Below, piece by piece: positions 33,399 to 41,384 of a stretch of 53,287 nt of DNA. This DNA is from an uncultured Saprospiraceae bacterium. GTDB taxonomy: Bacteria; Bacteroidota; Bacteroidia; Chitinophagales; Saprospiraceae. The stretch's first letter is position 1; each line of letters begins with the position of its first letter. The position numbers and the translations under genes are program-made. Under the pieces are notes generated by a model. The model had not been told where the DNA came from. It saw only the letters and a program-made list of their open reading frames with translations, and searched no databases. The stretch is taken from the NCBI GenBank assembly GCA_938002665.1, contig CALLAE010000048.1:1-53287 (forward strand). The letters are read 5' to 3'.

Positions 33399-34577
33399 AT
33401 GAAGTCGATTTTACAATGTCTTTTTATCTGTATGGTGGCACTTTCTTGCCAAAGCACAAGCTCTAATGGACAAGCTTCTAATGGCAAGATAACATCAGCT
33501 GCAGATCGTCCAGCCCAATATCTGCCACTTATAAAAGGGAAAAAAGTAGGGCTTATCGTGAATCAGACTAGCATGGTAGGTGATGAGCATATTGTAGACT
33601 ACCTCAGAAATAAGGGAATTATAATCTCAGCGATTTTTACTCCTGAGCATGGATTTAGGGGCGAAGCGGATGCAGGGGAAAAGATTGAGGATGGCAAAGA
33701 CCCTAAGTCAGGTATTCCAATCATTAGTCTTTATGGAAAAAATAAGAAACCTAAAAAGGAAGATCTTCAAAACATTGATTTCTTGCTGTTTGACATACAG
33801 GATGTCGGTGTAAGATTCTATACATACATATCCACCTTGCATTATGTGATGGAAGCGGCTGCAGAATCTGGATTATCCCTTATAGTACTTGACAGACCTA
33901 ATCCTCTGGCTAGTTATGTAGATGGGCCAGTGCTAGAGCCAGAATTCAAGAGCTTTGTAGGTATGCATCCTGTTCCTGTAGTCTATGGTATGACTATCGG
34001 AGAATATGCTCAAATGATAAACGGTGAAGGCTGGCTAGAAGGAGCGCAGAAAGCAAAATTATCAGTAATTCCTTTACTCAACTTTGAACGCCAAGCCAAG
34101 TATATACTACCTATAAAGCCTTCACCTAACTTACCTAATAATATTGCTATAGGGCATTACCCCTCTCTATGCTTTTTTGAGGGGACGACAGTAAGCGTAG
34201 GGAGAGGAACTGCTGATCCATTTCAGCAAATCGGTCATCCTGCATATCCAGGCACCCATAATTTTACACCGGTTTCTGGCCCAGGGTCTAAATACCCAAA
34301 ACATGAAAACATCGTTTGCTACGGAATGGATCTCCGTAAGAAAGCCCCAAATTTTGAACGTTTAGATCTCAGCTATTTAATAGATTTCCATACTGAGTTG
34401 AAAAATAAAGGCACAACTTTTTTCAATGACAATAACTTTTTTGATCTACTTGCTGGGACAGACCAACTGAAAACAATGATAGAAAAAGAAATACCCGAAG
34501 AAGAAATTAGAGCACATTGGGCAGCAGGCTTATTAGAATTTGAGCTTATGCGGAAAAAATATTTGATCTACAACTAA
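33399..34577 (+). CDS. namZ: DUF1343 lipoprotein, exo-beta-N-acetylmuramidase NamZ type
   Basis: I start at the ATG at 33399 (392 residues). An in-frame GTG two codons earlier is less likely. The signal peptide ends in a VALSC lipobox (about Cys18). The mature protein follows the DUF1343/NamZ family from KVGLIVNQTSMV through FTPEHGFRGEADAGE, FDIQDVGVRFYTYISTLHYVMEA and DRPNPL to the SVGRGTADPFQQIG segment. Characterised NamZ (GH171) removes N-acetylmuramic acid from the non-reducing ends of peptidoglycan fragments, so a role in cell-wall recycling is likely. No other wall-recycling gene is adjacent. It is divergent from the DnaQ/GIY-YIG gene and converges on the next. Confidence 0.88.
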   Translation: MKSILQCLFICMVALSCQSTSSNGQASNGKITSAADRPAQYLPLIKGKKVGLIVNQTSMVGDEHIVDYLRNKGIIISAIFTPEHGFRGEADAGEKIEDGKDPKSGIPIISLYGKNKKPKKEDLQNIDFLLFDIQDVGVRFYTYISTLHYVMEAAAESGLSLIVLDRPNPLASYVDGPVLEPEFKSFVGMHPVPVVYGMTIGEYAQMINGEGWLEGAQKAKLSVIPLLNFERQAKYILPIKPSPNLPNNIAIGHYPSLCFFEGTTVSVGRGTADPFQQIGHPAYPGTHNFTPVSGPGSKYPKHENIVCYGMDLRKKAPNFERLDLSYLIDFHTELKNKGTTFFNDNNFFDLLAGTDQLKTMIEKEIPEEEIRAHWAAGLLEFELMRKKYLIYN

Positions 34578-36662
34578 TCAAAAAATATATCTGAGCTGCG
34601 CTTTTAAGTCAGTCCTTGTATTTCCATTTATCAGTTCTAAACCACTTCCGTTAGTGCCCATATCCTTCTTAGTTCGTGCTAGACGAAACTCTGCAGTAAG
34701 TTGTCTTGTGAGATCATAGCGGATATTGAAATAATACCTGACGCCTCTTCCAGAATAAGTCGGAATACCAAATTCGTAAAGGATGTTATTCTCATAAGCA
34801 TAGATTCGACTATTGCCGTCATCTGTATCAAACATTGCTACTCTTGCTGTAAGCGAAAGAGGAGAGGCCCAGGGCTTATAGATAAAATCTTGAAAAAGCA
34901 TATAGCCTTTGGAGATTCCATTTATATTTTCAAAAGTTGTGATCTCCATCCTGCTTCTAAGCTCTAAGGCTTGACTCACTTTATTAGCAAAATGTAATCT
35001 AAACTTATACCGTCTCTGGGTACGACCTACGGTGAGCTTGTTATCTCCGCCACGTTGCTCTATAACTGCATCTGAGAGGGAAGCATTCTGTAATTTCTCT
35101 TCAAAAAAGAATTGGCCATAGATAGAGAGTTTTCTTTTAATGTAGTAGTCTAATCTAACAAGATATTCCTTCCCATCTGAAGGATTAGAGACCCGTGCTC
35201 TTAACCAAGGATGCTTCCATACATCTGCGTAGGTTCTTAATTTCCATCGCCGAGTAAGTAACAGTTCCAGACCCAAGTATAAACCTTTTTCATTGTTGAT
35301 TATATTAGATTCTGCAAATGCATTAGGTGTCAAGGCATTATAATCTGTATCATAATCTCTATACAGCACTGCCAGACTGGCCTTCTTGTCTAGGCCCACT
35401 AGAGCCCCTACTATATGTGCCAAGCCTCCTGAACTAGAGTGAGCAGATTCCCCAAATAAATGAATGTTCTTGAGTCTTAGACTGTAGTCTATACTTGTAT
35501 TAGATAATTGATTGCCTGAAAATCGGAACCTGTTATAAGCCTGATCACTTCTAATCAATTCCTTGTCCAGTACAGAGGTCAGATGGTTGACGCCAATGGT
35601 ATAATTTGATTTAGCATACTTCACTGCTCCTCCAAAACTTGTCATCTCCAGTATACCTTTATCTTCTTTCTCAGCTAAGGTTCTATGAGCTCCACTCGTC
35701 TGGAGAGAGGAAAGAAAGACCTCAGGTGTCTCATCATCCAATGTATCCAATCGCAGATTGCCATCCCTAGCCACTCTACTGCCAAACAGTGTTACTTCAG
35801 CATGCTTTATAGGTCTTAGTGTAGCGGCAACTCCTCTTTGATAACCGTTTTCATTCACAGAGGTATATGGTCTTAAGGTTCGCCCACCTTTCTTTATATC
35901 TGTCACCCATGCACTCTTGCCAGCACCGAAACCATTGTGCATAATAAGACCTTGCCCAAGTGAGACAGAATAATCACCTATGGCAACGTCTTTAAGCAGT
36001 GTAGAAAAGTCTCTCATGTAGAGATGAGCAGTGAGATAATCTATGCCTTTATAGAGAGTATCAGAGAGTAGCTGCTCCCCTTCATCTTTCTCAGCTATGA
36101 GACCAAATCGCAGCTTGTTTTCATAACTTCCTTTATAGCGGAGTTGTAGTTTGTTTTTATCACCGAGATAAGCAGGTGGAGTATCTTCTCTGCTGAGATA
36201 TCCTAGTTTATCTTCTAAAGTCTGAGCCCACTTCAGGTAAAGTTCATGCCTAGTACTCTGGACCATCTGGCCAAAACCGATGGGGAGTTTTTGCTCATCA
36301 GACACCTCCATGAAACTTCTAATACGAGTTATGTCAGCCACTGTAAAACTCGGAATGCTTTGCAATTCTTCCATTAGAATCAGATCTCCATAAGTCGCCT
36401 TGTGATATACGAGATCATTAATTTGGATTTCTGACAACAGCCTTGATTCTTGTAGCTCATCATAAGATGCTTCATTGATATTCATAGGGTTAAAGTAAAG
36501 AGCTTCAAGCCTATCTAAGACAACTGAGATATCTATTTCTTCTTCCTCTTGGTCTTCGAGAAATGATTCTACTTGATCCCATACGACCATAGGGACATCT
36601 TGACCATAAGTAGAATTATAGCTAAAATGATAAACTAGAAATATGAAAATTACTTTTTTCAA
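34578..36662 (-). CDS. Outer-membrane barrel protein with N-terminal helix-hairpin-helix region
   Basis: A 694-residue exported protein. The signal peptide (1-20, ending STYGQ) is followed by helix-hairpin-helix motifs of the ComEA type (about 55-115; NPMNINEASYDELQESRLLS and LQSIPSFTVADITRIRSF). From about 140 the sequence is beta-barrel-like with alternating hydrophobics and ends in a typical outer-membrane strand (LKAQLRYIF). Related Bacteroidota proteins exist but their role is not known to me. The start codon is TTG (36660-36662): a stop lies just upstream in frame and no ATG precedes the signal peptide. The gene converges end to end with namZ. Confidence 0.82.
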   Translation of the reverse strand: MKKVIFIFLVYHFSYNSTYGQDVPMVVWDQVESFLEDQEEEEIDISVVLDRLEALYFNPMNINEASYDELQESRLLSEIQINDLVYHKATYGDLILMEELQSIPSFTVADITRIRSFMEVSDEQKLPIGFGQMVQSTRHELYLKWAQTLEDKLGYLSREDTPPAYLGDKNKLQLRYKGSYENKLRFGLIAEKDEGEQLLSDTLYKGIDYLTAHLYMRDFSTLLKDVAIGDYSVSLGQGLIMHNGFGAGKSAWVTDIKKGGRTLRPYTSVNENGYQRGVAATLRPIKHAEVTLFGSRVARDGNLRLDTLDDETPEVFLSSLQTSGAHRTLAEKEDKGILEMTSFGGAVKYAKSNYTIGVNHLTSVLDKELIRSDQAYNRFRFSGNQLSNTSIDYSLRLKNIHLFGESAHSSSGGLAHIVGALVGLDKKASLAVLYRDYDTDYNALTPNAFAESNIINNEKGLYLGLELLLTRRWKLRTYADVWKHPWLRARVSNPSDGKEYLVRLDYYIKRKLSIYGQFFFEEKLQNASLSDAVIEQRGGDNKLTVGRTQRRYKFRLHFANKVSQALELRSRMEITTFENINGISKGYMLFQDFIYKPWASPLSLTARVAMFDTDDGNSRIYAYENNILYEFGIPTYSGRGVRYYFNIRYDLTRQLTAEFRLARTKKDMGTNGSGLELINGNTRTDLKAQLRYIF

Positions 36663-36717
36663 ATCTGCTCAAATGGTAGAAGCCCCAAGATAAGGATACC
36701 CTTTACAACTAGAACAC

Positions 36718-38214
36718 TTAACTGATATCCTTTCTCAACCAAGTTTCAAAATTGTAATATATAAAGGCCACCTTAGCATAATTATCAGATCTCCCTTGTA
36801 TGATGCGTTCTAGAGAAGTCTCTATAAGTTCACTGATTCCAAAGTTCATAGCTCTACTTCCTTTTCTCAGAAAAGCTATCATAGCATCGACTACCATGTT
36901 AGAATGTTCATTTGCATCGAAAGCATTTTTGACGTTCTGAAGAAGATTCAGTACTAATGCAAAATTATTCAGTCGGTAATGACACATCAGATGGACCAGC
37001 CTGGCATAACAAAATATATCCGATCTCAATTGTTGTTCTTGAGCATCTATAACTCGATTTAGAAATTCTATGGCTCTGCCGTTATCTCCTTTATAACTGT
37101 ATATCAGGGCAAACTTATATTGAAAAGTCAATATACGGTGCACATCTAACTTAGCACTCCAGCTTTTCATTCTGAGCTCTAATTCTTGTATATGGTTATC
37201 CAATCTTGTGTAACGCTTGGAAATAATTCTAGAATTGAGCTCAGCATTTTCATGATAAATAAAATCGAGTAGAACCGAAGTCTCATTGAAACTTGAGTGA
37301 TAGGTTTTTCTGAAATGTTTGTAGCGAGCTAACCAATATTCAAACTTATCTTGTCTTCTCAAATAGAAACAATTGGTCAATATATAATGGTAACCTCTCA
37401 TAATGAGATCTGGGTCTCTTTCTACTTCACCTGAAGCTTCTATCATTTTTGTTACCCAGAGGGCTGCATGCTTGTAACTATAGTGAAAATCTAGTCTCAT
37501 ATAATGATACCATACATGAGCCTGATGCCATAGAGTTATTGCTTTAGTAGAGTCTCGAACAGTTTTGTAGTTTGGGATTTGGCCTCGAAAATAGCCCTGG
37601 TACATGAGGGCATCTCTATCATTCTTAGCGAAGCCCCATCTGATATATAAGCCTTGAATCTCTAGAGAAAGATTAGACATTTTTATTTCTATAGCTATAA
37701 GGGCTTGCTTACTGCTAGATAAAGCAATGATATCCTCTATTTTATTCTTAGTTCTCCTGCTTCTAGTAATGTGCCGAGATTCTATTTTCTTTTGGAATTC
37801 AGAGACCTCTAGATAAATAATATTATCTAACTCATTCGAATTATTAATGCTATTGAGTATGGAGAGGCTTTCTTGGTAATGACCTTTTATATAGAGAATA
37901 GTGGCATAGTCAAGCAGCCTTCTCGCATTCATACCCGCATCTGCTCGCTCATGAAGTAGCCTCAAGCTTTTTAGTAACTGACTATAGAGATGGCGTTTGG
38001 TATTTACAAATTGTGTTCTTGTAATCCCTAGTTCTTTCTTATAGATCTGTACTTCAGAGTGGTTGGGATATTTATCTATGAGCTGGAATAACTTCACAAA
38101 AAGTCCACCTTTATTACTTTCTAAGCGATTTACATATAGTATAAAATGTCTCTTCTCAGCTTTGGATAGGCCAACTATTAAATTTTGTAAAGAAGAATAT
38201 TTAGCTATGGGCAT
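36718..38214 (-). CDS. Large helical protein of unknown function (LSKAEKRHF type)
   Basis: I start at the ATG at 38214 (498 residues, MPIAKYSSLQNLIVGLSKAE). A TTG twelve codons upstream would extend it to 38250 but adds nothing family-like. The protein is nearly all helix, basic, and without signal peptide or membrane segments. The N-terminal box LSKAEKRHFILYVNR and the block FVNTKRHLYSQLLKSLRLLH (about residues 77-96) are features I recall in many Bacteroidota proteins of about 500 residues and unknown function. TPR-like helices follow (YIKGHYQESLSILNSI, YSYKGDNGRAIEFLNRVI). It is divergent from the glutamine synthetase gene. Confidence 0.78.
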   Translation of the reverse strand: MPIAKYSSLQNLIVGLSKAEKRHFILYVNRLESNKGGLFVKLFQLIDKYPNHSEVQIYKKELGITRTQFVNTKRHLYSQLLKSLRLLHERADAGMNARRLLDYATILYIKGHYQESLSILNSINNSNELDNIIYLEVSEFQKKIESRHITRSRRTKNKIEDIIALSSSKQALIAIEIKMSNLSLEIQGLYIRWGFAKNDRDALMYQGYFRGQIPNYKTVRDSTKAITLWHQAHVWYHYMRLDFHYSYKHAALWVTKMIEASGEVERDPDLIMRGYHYILTNCFYLRRQDKFEYWLARYKHFRKTYHSSFNETSVLLDFIYHENAELNSRIISKRYTRLDNHIQELELRMKSWSAKLDVHRILTFQYKFALIYSYKGDNGRAIEFLNRVIDAQEQQLRSDIFCYARLVHLMCHYRLNNFALVLNLLQNVKNAFDANEHSNMVVDAMIAFLRKGSRAMNFGISELIETSLERIIQGRSDNYAKVAFIYYNFETWLRKDIS

Positions 38215-38379
38215 AACACTATTTATGTAATGTAAATATCTGTCTATCAACTAAATAAGCAATCAAATATTTTTCTTAATATAACACATACAAATTATTG
38301 ATTTGATAAATATATGAAACAAGCATCTATTTTCGTCCGCTATTACAATCAATCCGTTTCCTATAAAGAAAAACCAACA

Positions 38380-39429
38380 ATGGCAACAAGAAAATCAACT
38401 AAAAAAATAGTAAGATCAAAGCTGGAATACATCTGGCTAGATGGGTACAAGCCTACCCAAAACATGAGAAGTAAAACTAAAGTAATAGCTAACTTCAGTG
38501 GAAAACTTAAAGATTGTCCAGTATGGTCTTTTGACGGCTCGTCAACTAGACAGGCAGAAGGAGGTTCTTCTGATTGTCTTCTAAAACCAGTAGCTATCTA
38601 TCCTGACCCAGCTAGAGAAAATGGCTTCCTCGTAATGACTGAAGTACTTAATGCTGACGGTACTCCCCATGAGTCCAATGGAAGACATACTATCGATGAT
38701 GATGACAATGATTTTTGGTTTGGCTTTGAGCAAGAGTATTTCATTATGGATACTAAGACCCAATTACCTCTTGGTTTCCCAGTAGGAGGATATCCAGGGC
38801 CACAAGGGTTATATTATTGTTCTGTAGGTGGAAGAAATACACATGGAAGAGAACTGGTAGAAGAACATGCTGACTTGTGTATAGAGGCGGGGCTGACCTT
38901 TGAAGGAATCAATCAAGAAGTTGCAAGTGGACAATGGGAATTTCAGTTATTTGCTAAAGGAGCAAAGAAAGCAGGGGACGAAATCTGGATAGCCAGATAT
39001 CTACTAGATAGATTGACAGAGCAATTTGGTTATTATATAGAGTACCACCCTAAACCCGTCAAAGGAGACTGGAATGGCTCAGGCATGCATGCAAATTTTT
39101 CCAACAAGAAGCTAAGAACATCTGGTAAAAAGAAAGATTTCGAAACCATCTGTGAAAAGTTTGCACCTAAAGAAAGAATCAAGCAAGCAATCTCTGTCTA
39201 TGGTGCCTACAATGATCTAAGACTCACTGGAAAACACGAAACACAATCCATAGACAAATTTTCTTATGGTGTTTCAGATAGAGGCGCATCCATAAGAATT
39301 CCTATCGCTGCTGTGGAGAACAAATGGAAAGGCTGGTTAGAAGATAGAAGACCTGCATCCAACGCTGACCCATATAAGGTTGCGGGTTCTATCATAGCCA
39401 CCGTAAAGGGAAAAAAATACAAATACTAA
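38380..39429 (+). CDS. glnII: Glutamine synthetase type II (GSII)
   Basis: An enzyme that makes glutamine from glutamate, ammonia and ATP. I start at the ATG at 38380 (349 residues). The frame extends to an ATG at 38314, but the family starts at about KLEYIWLDGYKPTQN and the extra 22 residues look unrelated. Motifs: VWSFDGSSTRQAEG, the metal site EQEYFI, GINQEVASGQWEFQL, NGSGMHANFSNK, and SYGVSDRGASIRIP. GSII is the eukaryote-like, shorter form (about 340-350) and is not controlled by adenylylation; the 450-470 residue GSI is a different family. No nitrogen regulator is adjacent. Confidence 0.93.
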   Translation: MATRKSTKKIVRSKLEYIWLDGYKPTQNMRSKTKVIANFSGKLKDCPVWSFDGSSTRQAEGGSSDCLLKPVAIYPDPARENGFLVMTEVLNADGTPHESNGRHTIDDDDNDFWFGFEQEYFIMDTKTQLPLGFPVGGYPGPQGLYYCSVGGRNTHGRELVEEHADLCIEAGLTFEGINQEVASGQWEFQLFAKGAKKAGDEIWIARYLLDRLTEQFGYYIEYHPKPVKGDWNGSGMHANFSNKKLRTSGKKKDFETICEKFAPKERIKQAISVYGAYNDLRLTGKHETQSIDKFSYGVSDRGASIRIPIAAVENKWKGWLEDRRPASNADPYKVAGSIIATVKGKKYKY

Positions 39430-39450
39430 GATATATCAATTCCTAATCTG

Positions 39451-39482
39451 AGGTCATTCATTAGTTTGGGTGACCTTTTTTT
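39451..39482 (+). terminator. Rho-independent terminator after glnII
   Basis: AGGTCATTC pairs with GGGTGACCT (two G-T pairs) around an eight-base loop and is followed by a run of T (39476-39482). It lies 22 bases after the glnII stop. Confidence 0.75.
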
Positions 39483-39513
39483 ATGACTAAAAAATATGCA
39501 TGATAGCAATGAT

Positions 39514-39723
39514 CTAATCTACAGAGCGATCCATCTTGCTCACATAGAGAATAATCATTCCTACAAAAATCATTAAGAGCCTAACTACCAAACCAAAAGT
39601 CCTTCCTGGTCTGTCTATAAAGGCAAGAATACTCAGTTTGAGATTGACTAAACTCAAGACCAAACCAATGAATCCGAGAAAAAATATAATAAAACCGATC
39701 AGTGACCAATAGCTTCGTTTCAT
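39514..39723 (-). CDS. Small two-helix membrane protein
   Basis: A 69-residue protein with two clear membrane helices (about 6-28 and 43-61), separated by a short polar stretch LAFIDRPGRTFG, and a charged end KMDRSVD. The start MKRSYWSLIGF has the usual positive charge before the first helix. The gene is isolated between the glnII terminator and the sigma factor gene on the other strand. I recognise no family. The composition is that of a real membrane protein, and no larger gene overlaps it. Confidence 0.6.
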   Translation of the reverse strand: MKRSYWSLIGFIIFFLGFIGLVLSLVNLKLSILAFIDRPGRTFGLVVRLLMIFVGMIILYVSKMDRSVD

Positions 39724-39890
39724 AACTCTAACTTAAAATATTGTAAGGATATATAGTTACCATGCTTCACAATAGATAATAGATGATGACCATGACATAT
39801 TGTAGAAATCCACTGACAATATAAGGTCAGAAAGCCAACATTGGTTTAACTTCACATTTATACAATGGAAAAGAAGAGAATCGAGCTATA

Positions 39891-40400
39891 GTGTTATTCA
39901 AAGATAAAACAATGTTTAAGGAAGCATTTATGACGTATTACGTACCCTTATGTAATTATGCCAATGCCCTGTTAAATGATAAACTGCTAGCAGAAGATGT
40001 CGTTCAAGACATGTTTTTACATCTGTGGAAGAATAATGAGTCTCTGACTATCAATTCTACATTGAAATCCTTCCTTTTTACCTCTGTAAAGAATAAAGTC
40101 TACGAAAATGCTAGGTCGAGGAAATCCTATCAAAGAGCCCTAGATAGCTACAAGTACAAGCATAGTACAGGTACGGCCGATTTGTCCGCTGAGAGTGATA
40201 AATACATGAGTATGGAGCGCCTTAGTAGTTTGCTACGACATTTGCCACCCAAATGCAGAAATGTGTTTGCATTAAACAAACTTAATGGATTAACTTACAC
40301 AGAAATAGCTCAGAGCGAGGGTATATCTGTTAAAACAGTGGAAAACCATATGATCAAAGCACTGAAAATTTTAAGAACAGAATATTTGAAAAAAGGCTAA
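39891..40400 (+). CDS. ECF RNA polymerase sigma factor
   Basis: A 169-residue sigma-70 family protein of the Bacteroidota ECF type. Region 2 contains LLAEDVVQDMFLHLWKN and region 4 has LTYTEIAQSEGISVKTVENHM, the helix-turn-helix. The frame opens with GTG at 39891; an ATG seven codons later (39912) is equally plausible and would cost nothing. It directs RNA polymerase to its own regulon, probably including the following genes. The FecR-type anti-sigma gene begins 15 bases after its stop, the classic sigma/anti-sigma/receptor order. Confidence 0.92.
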   Translation: MLFKDKTMFKEAFMTYYVPLCNYANALLNDKLLAEDVVQDMFLHLWKNNESLTINSTLKSFLFTSVKNKVYENARSRKSYQRALDSYKYKHSTGTADLSAESDKYMSMERLSSLLRHLPPKCRNVFALNKLNGLTYTEIAQSEGISVKTVENHMIKALKILRTEYLKKG

Positions 40401-40415
40401 ACCCTGTTAGAAAAG

Positions 40416-41375
40416 ATGGACATAGATAAAATATTACTTAAAGTGATGAATGATGAAGCCTCTCGCGAAGAGTATGAGGCTATAGAGCAATGGAAAAGTG
40501 AATCACAAGAGAATCTGAACTTACTACAAGAATTAGCAGTCGGAGCTAATAAGGGAACAAGCTATGATGAGTATGATAAAAATACAGCATGGGAAAAAGT
40601 CCATGCTCAAATAACACCTACAAAAGATACAACTCCAGCACCAAATAATTCAAGATCAAACACGATATGGTATACGCTTGCTCTTGCAGCAGTAGTTGCT
40701 ATAGCAGGATACTTTCTCTACCCACAAGGAGAAAAAAGAACTGAACTCTACAAAGCAGATAATGCTGTAATGGCCTTCGCTCTAGAAGATAATTCTAGCG
40801 TATGGCTTAGGGATGGTGGAAGTACATTAAGTCTTAAATCTGACTTTCAGACAGAACGTCGAGTGGCACTAGAAGGTGAAGCCTTTTTTGATATTGCTTC
40901 TGACAAAGACAGACCCTTTATCATTGAGGTTGCAAACGGAGACTTTATTAAAGTCCTAGGGACTAGTTTCAATGTGATAAATAGCAAGAAAGAATTTGAC
41001 CTAACTGTCTACTCAGGTAGGGTGGAATTACATACCCTGAACAGAGTACTGACCCTCACTAAAGGTGATAAAGTAACCCGAGTGAATGGTGCAATGGTCA
41101 AAATCAAAGACAATAAAACCAATCAACTAAGCTGGAAGAACAAAGAACTTATCTTCGAAAATAGTTCTTTAGATCAAGTTTTCTTAGCTCTCGAGTCGCA
41201 CTATAAAACCAATATTCAAGTAGAATCGGATGGTACAATAGCAAGCTGCAAAATCAGAACACGTTATACAAAAGAACCTATTTCTAAGGTTATGAAAGAA
41301 CTTGCCGACCAATTTGGATTTCAATACAACATCCAAGGCAAGAACATTTCTGTCTTTGGCTTATCATGTAAGTAA
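40416..41375 (+). CDS. FecR-type anti-sigma factor
   Basis: A 319-residue membrane regulator. A cytoplasmic N-terminal segment is followed by one membrane helix (about 86-105, TLALAAVVAIAGYFLY). A periplasmic FecR domain comes next (SSVWLRDGGSTLSL, VALEGEAFFDI, VLGTSFNV). The end is a DUF4974 domain (about 245-317, ending ISVFGLSCK), which has the STN-like fold. It should hold the sigma factor inactive until the receptor downstream reports ligand. It is fused in transcription with both: 15 bases after the sigma gene, nine bases before the receptor. Confidence 0.93.
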   Translation: MDIDKILLKVMNDEASREEYEAIEQWKSESQENLNLLQELAVGANKGTSYDEYDKNTAWEKVHAQITPTKDTTPAPNNSRSNTIWYTLALAAVVAIAGYFLYPQGEKRTELYKADNAVMAFALEDNSSVWLRDGGSTLSLKSDFQTERRVALEGEAFFDIASDKDRPFIIEVANGDFIKVLGTSFNVINSKKEFDLTVYSGRVELHTLNRVLTLTKGDKVTRVNGAMVKIKDNKTNQLSWKNKELIFENSSLDQVFLALESHYKTNIQVESDGTIASCKIRTRYTKEPISKVMKELADQFGFQYNIQGKNISVFGLSCK

Positions 41376-41384
41376 ATCTATAGA

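Noticed and set aside
39812-39830. CTGAC...GTCAG hairpin before the sigma gene
   Set aside because: Five base pairs with an eight-base loop; too weak to call.
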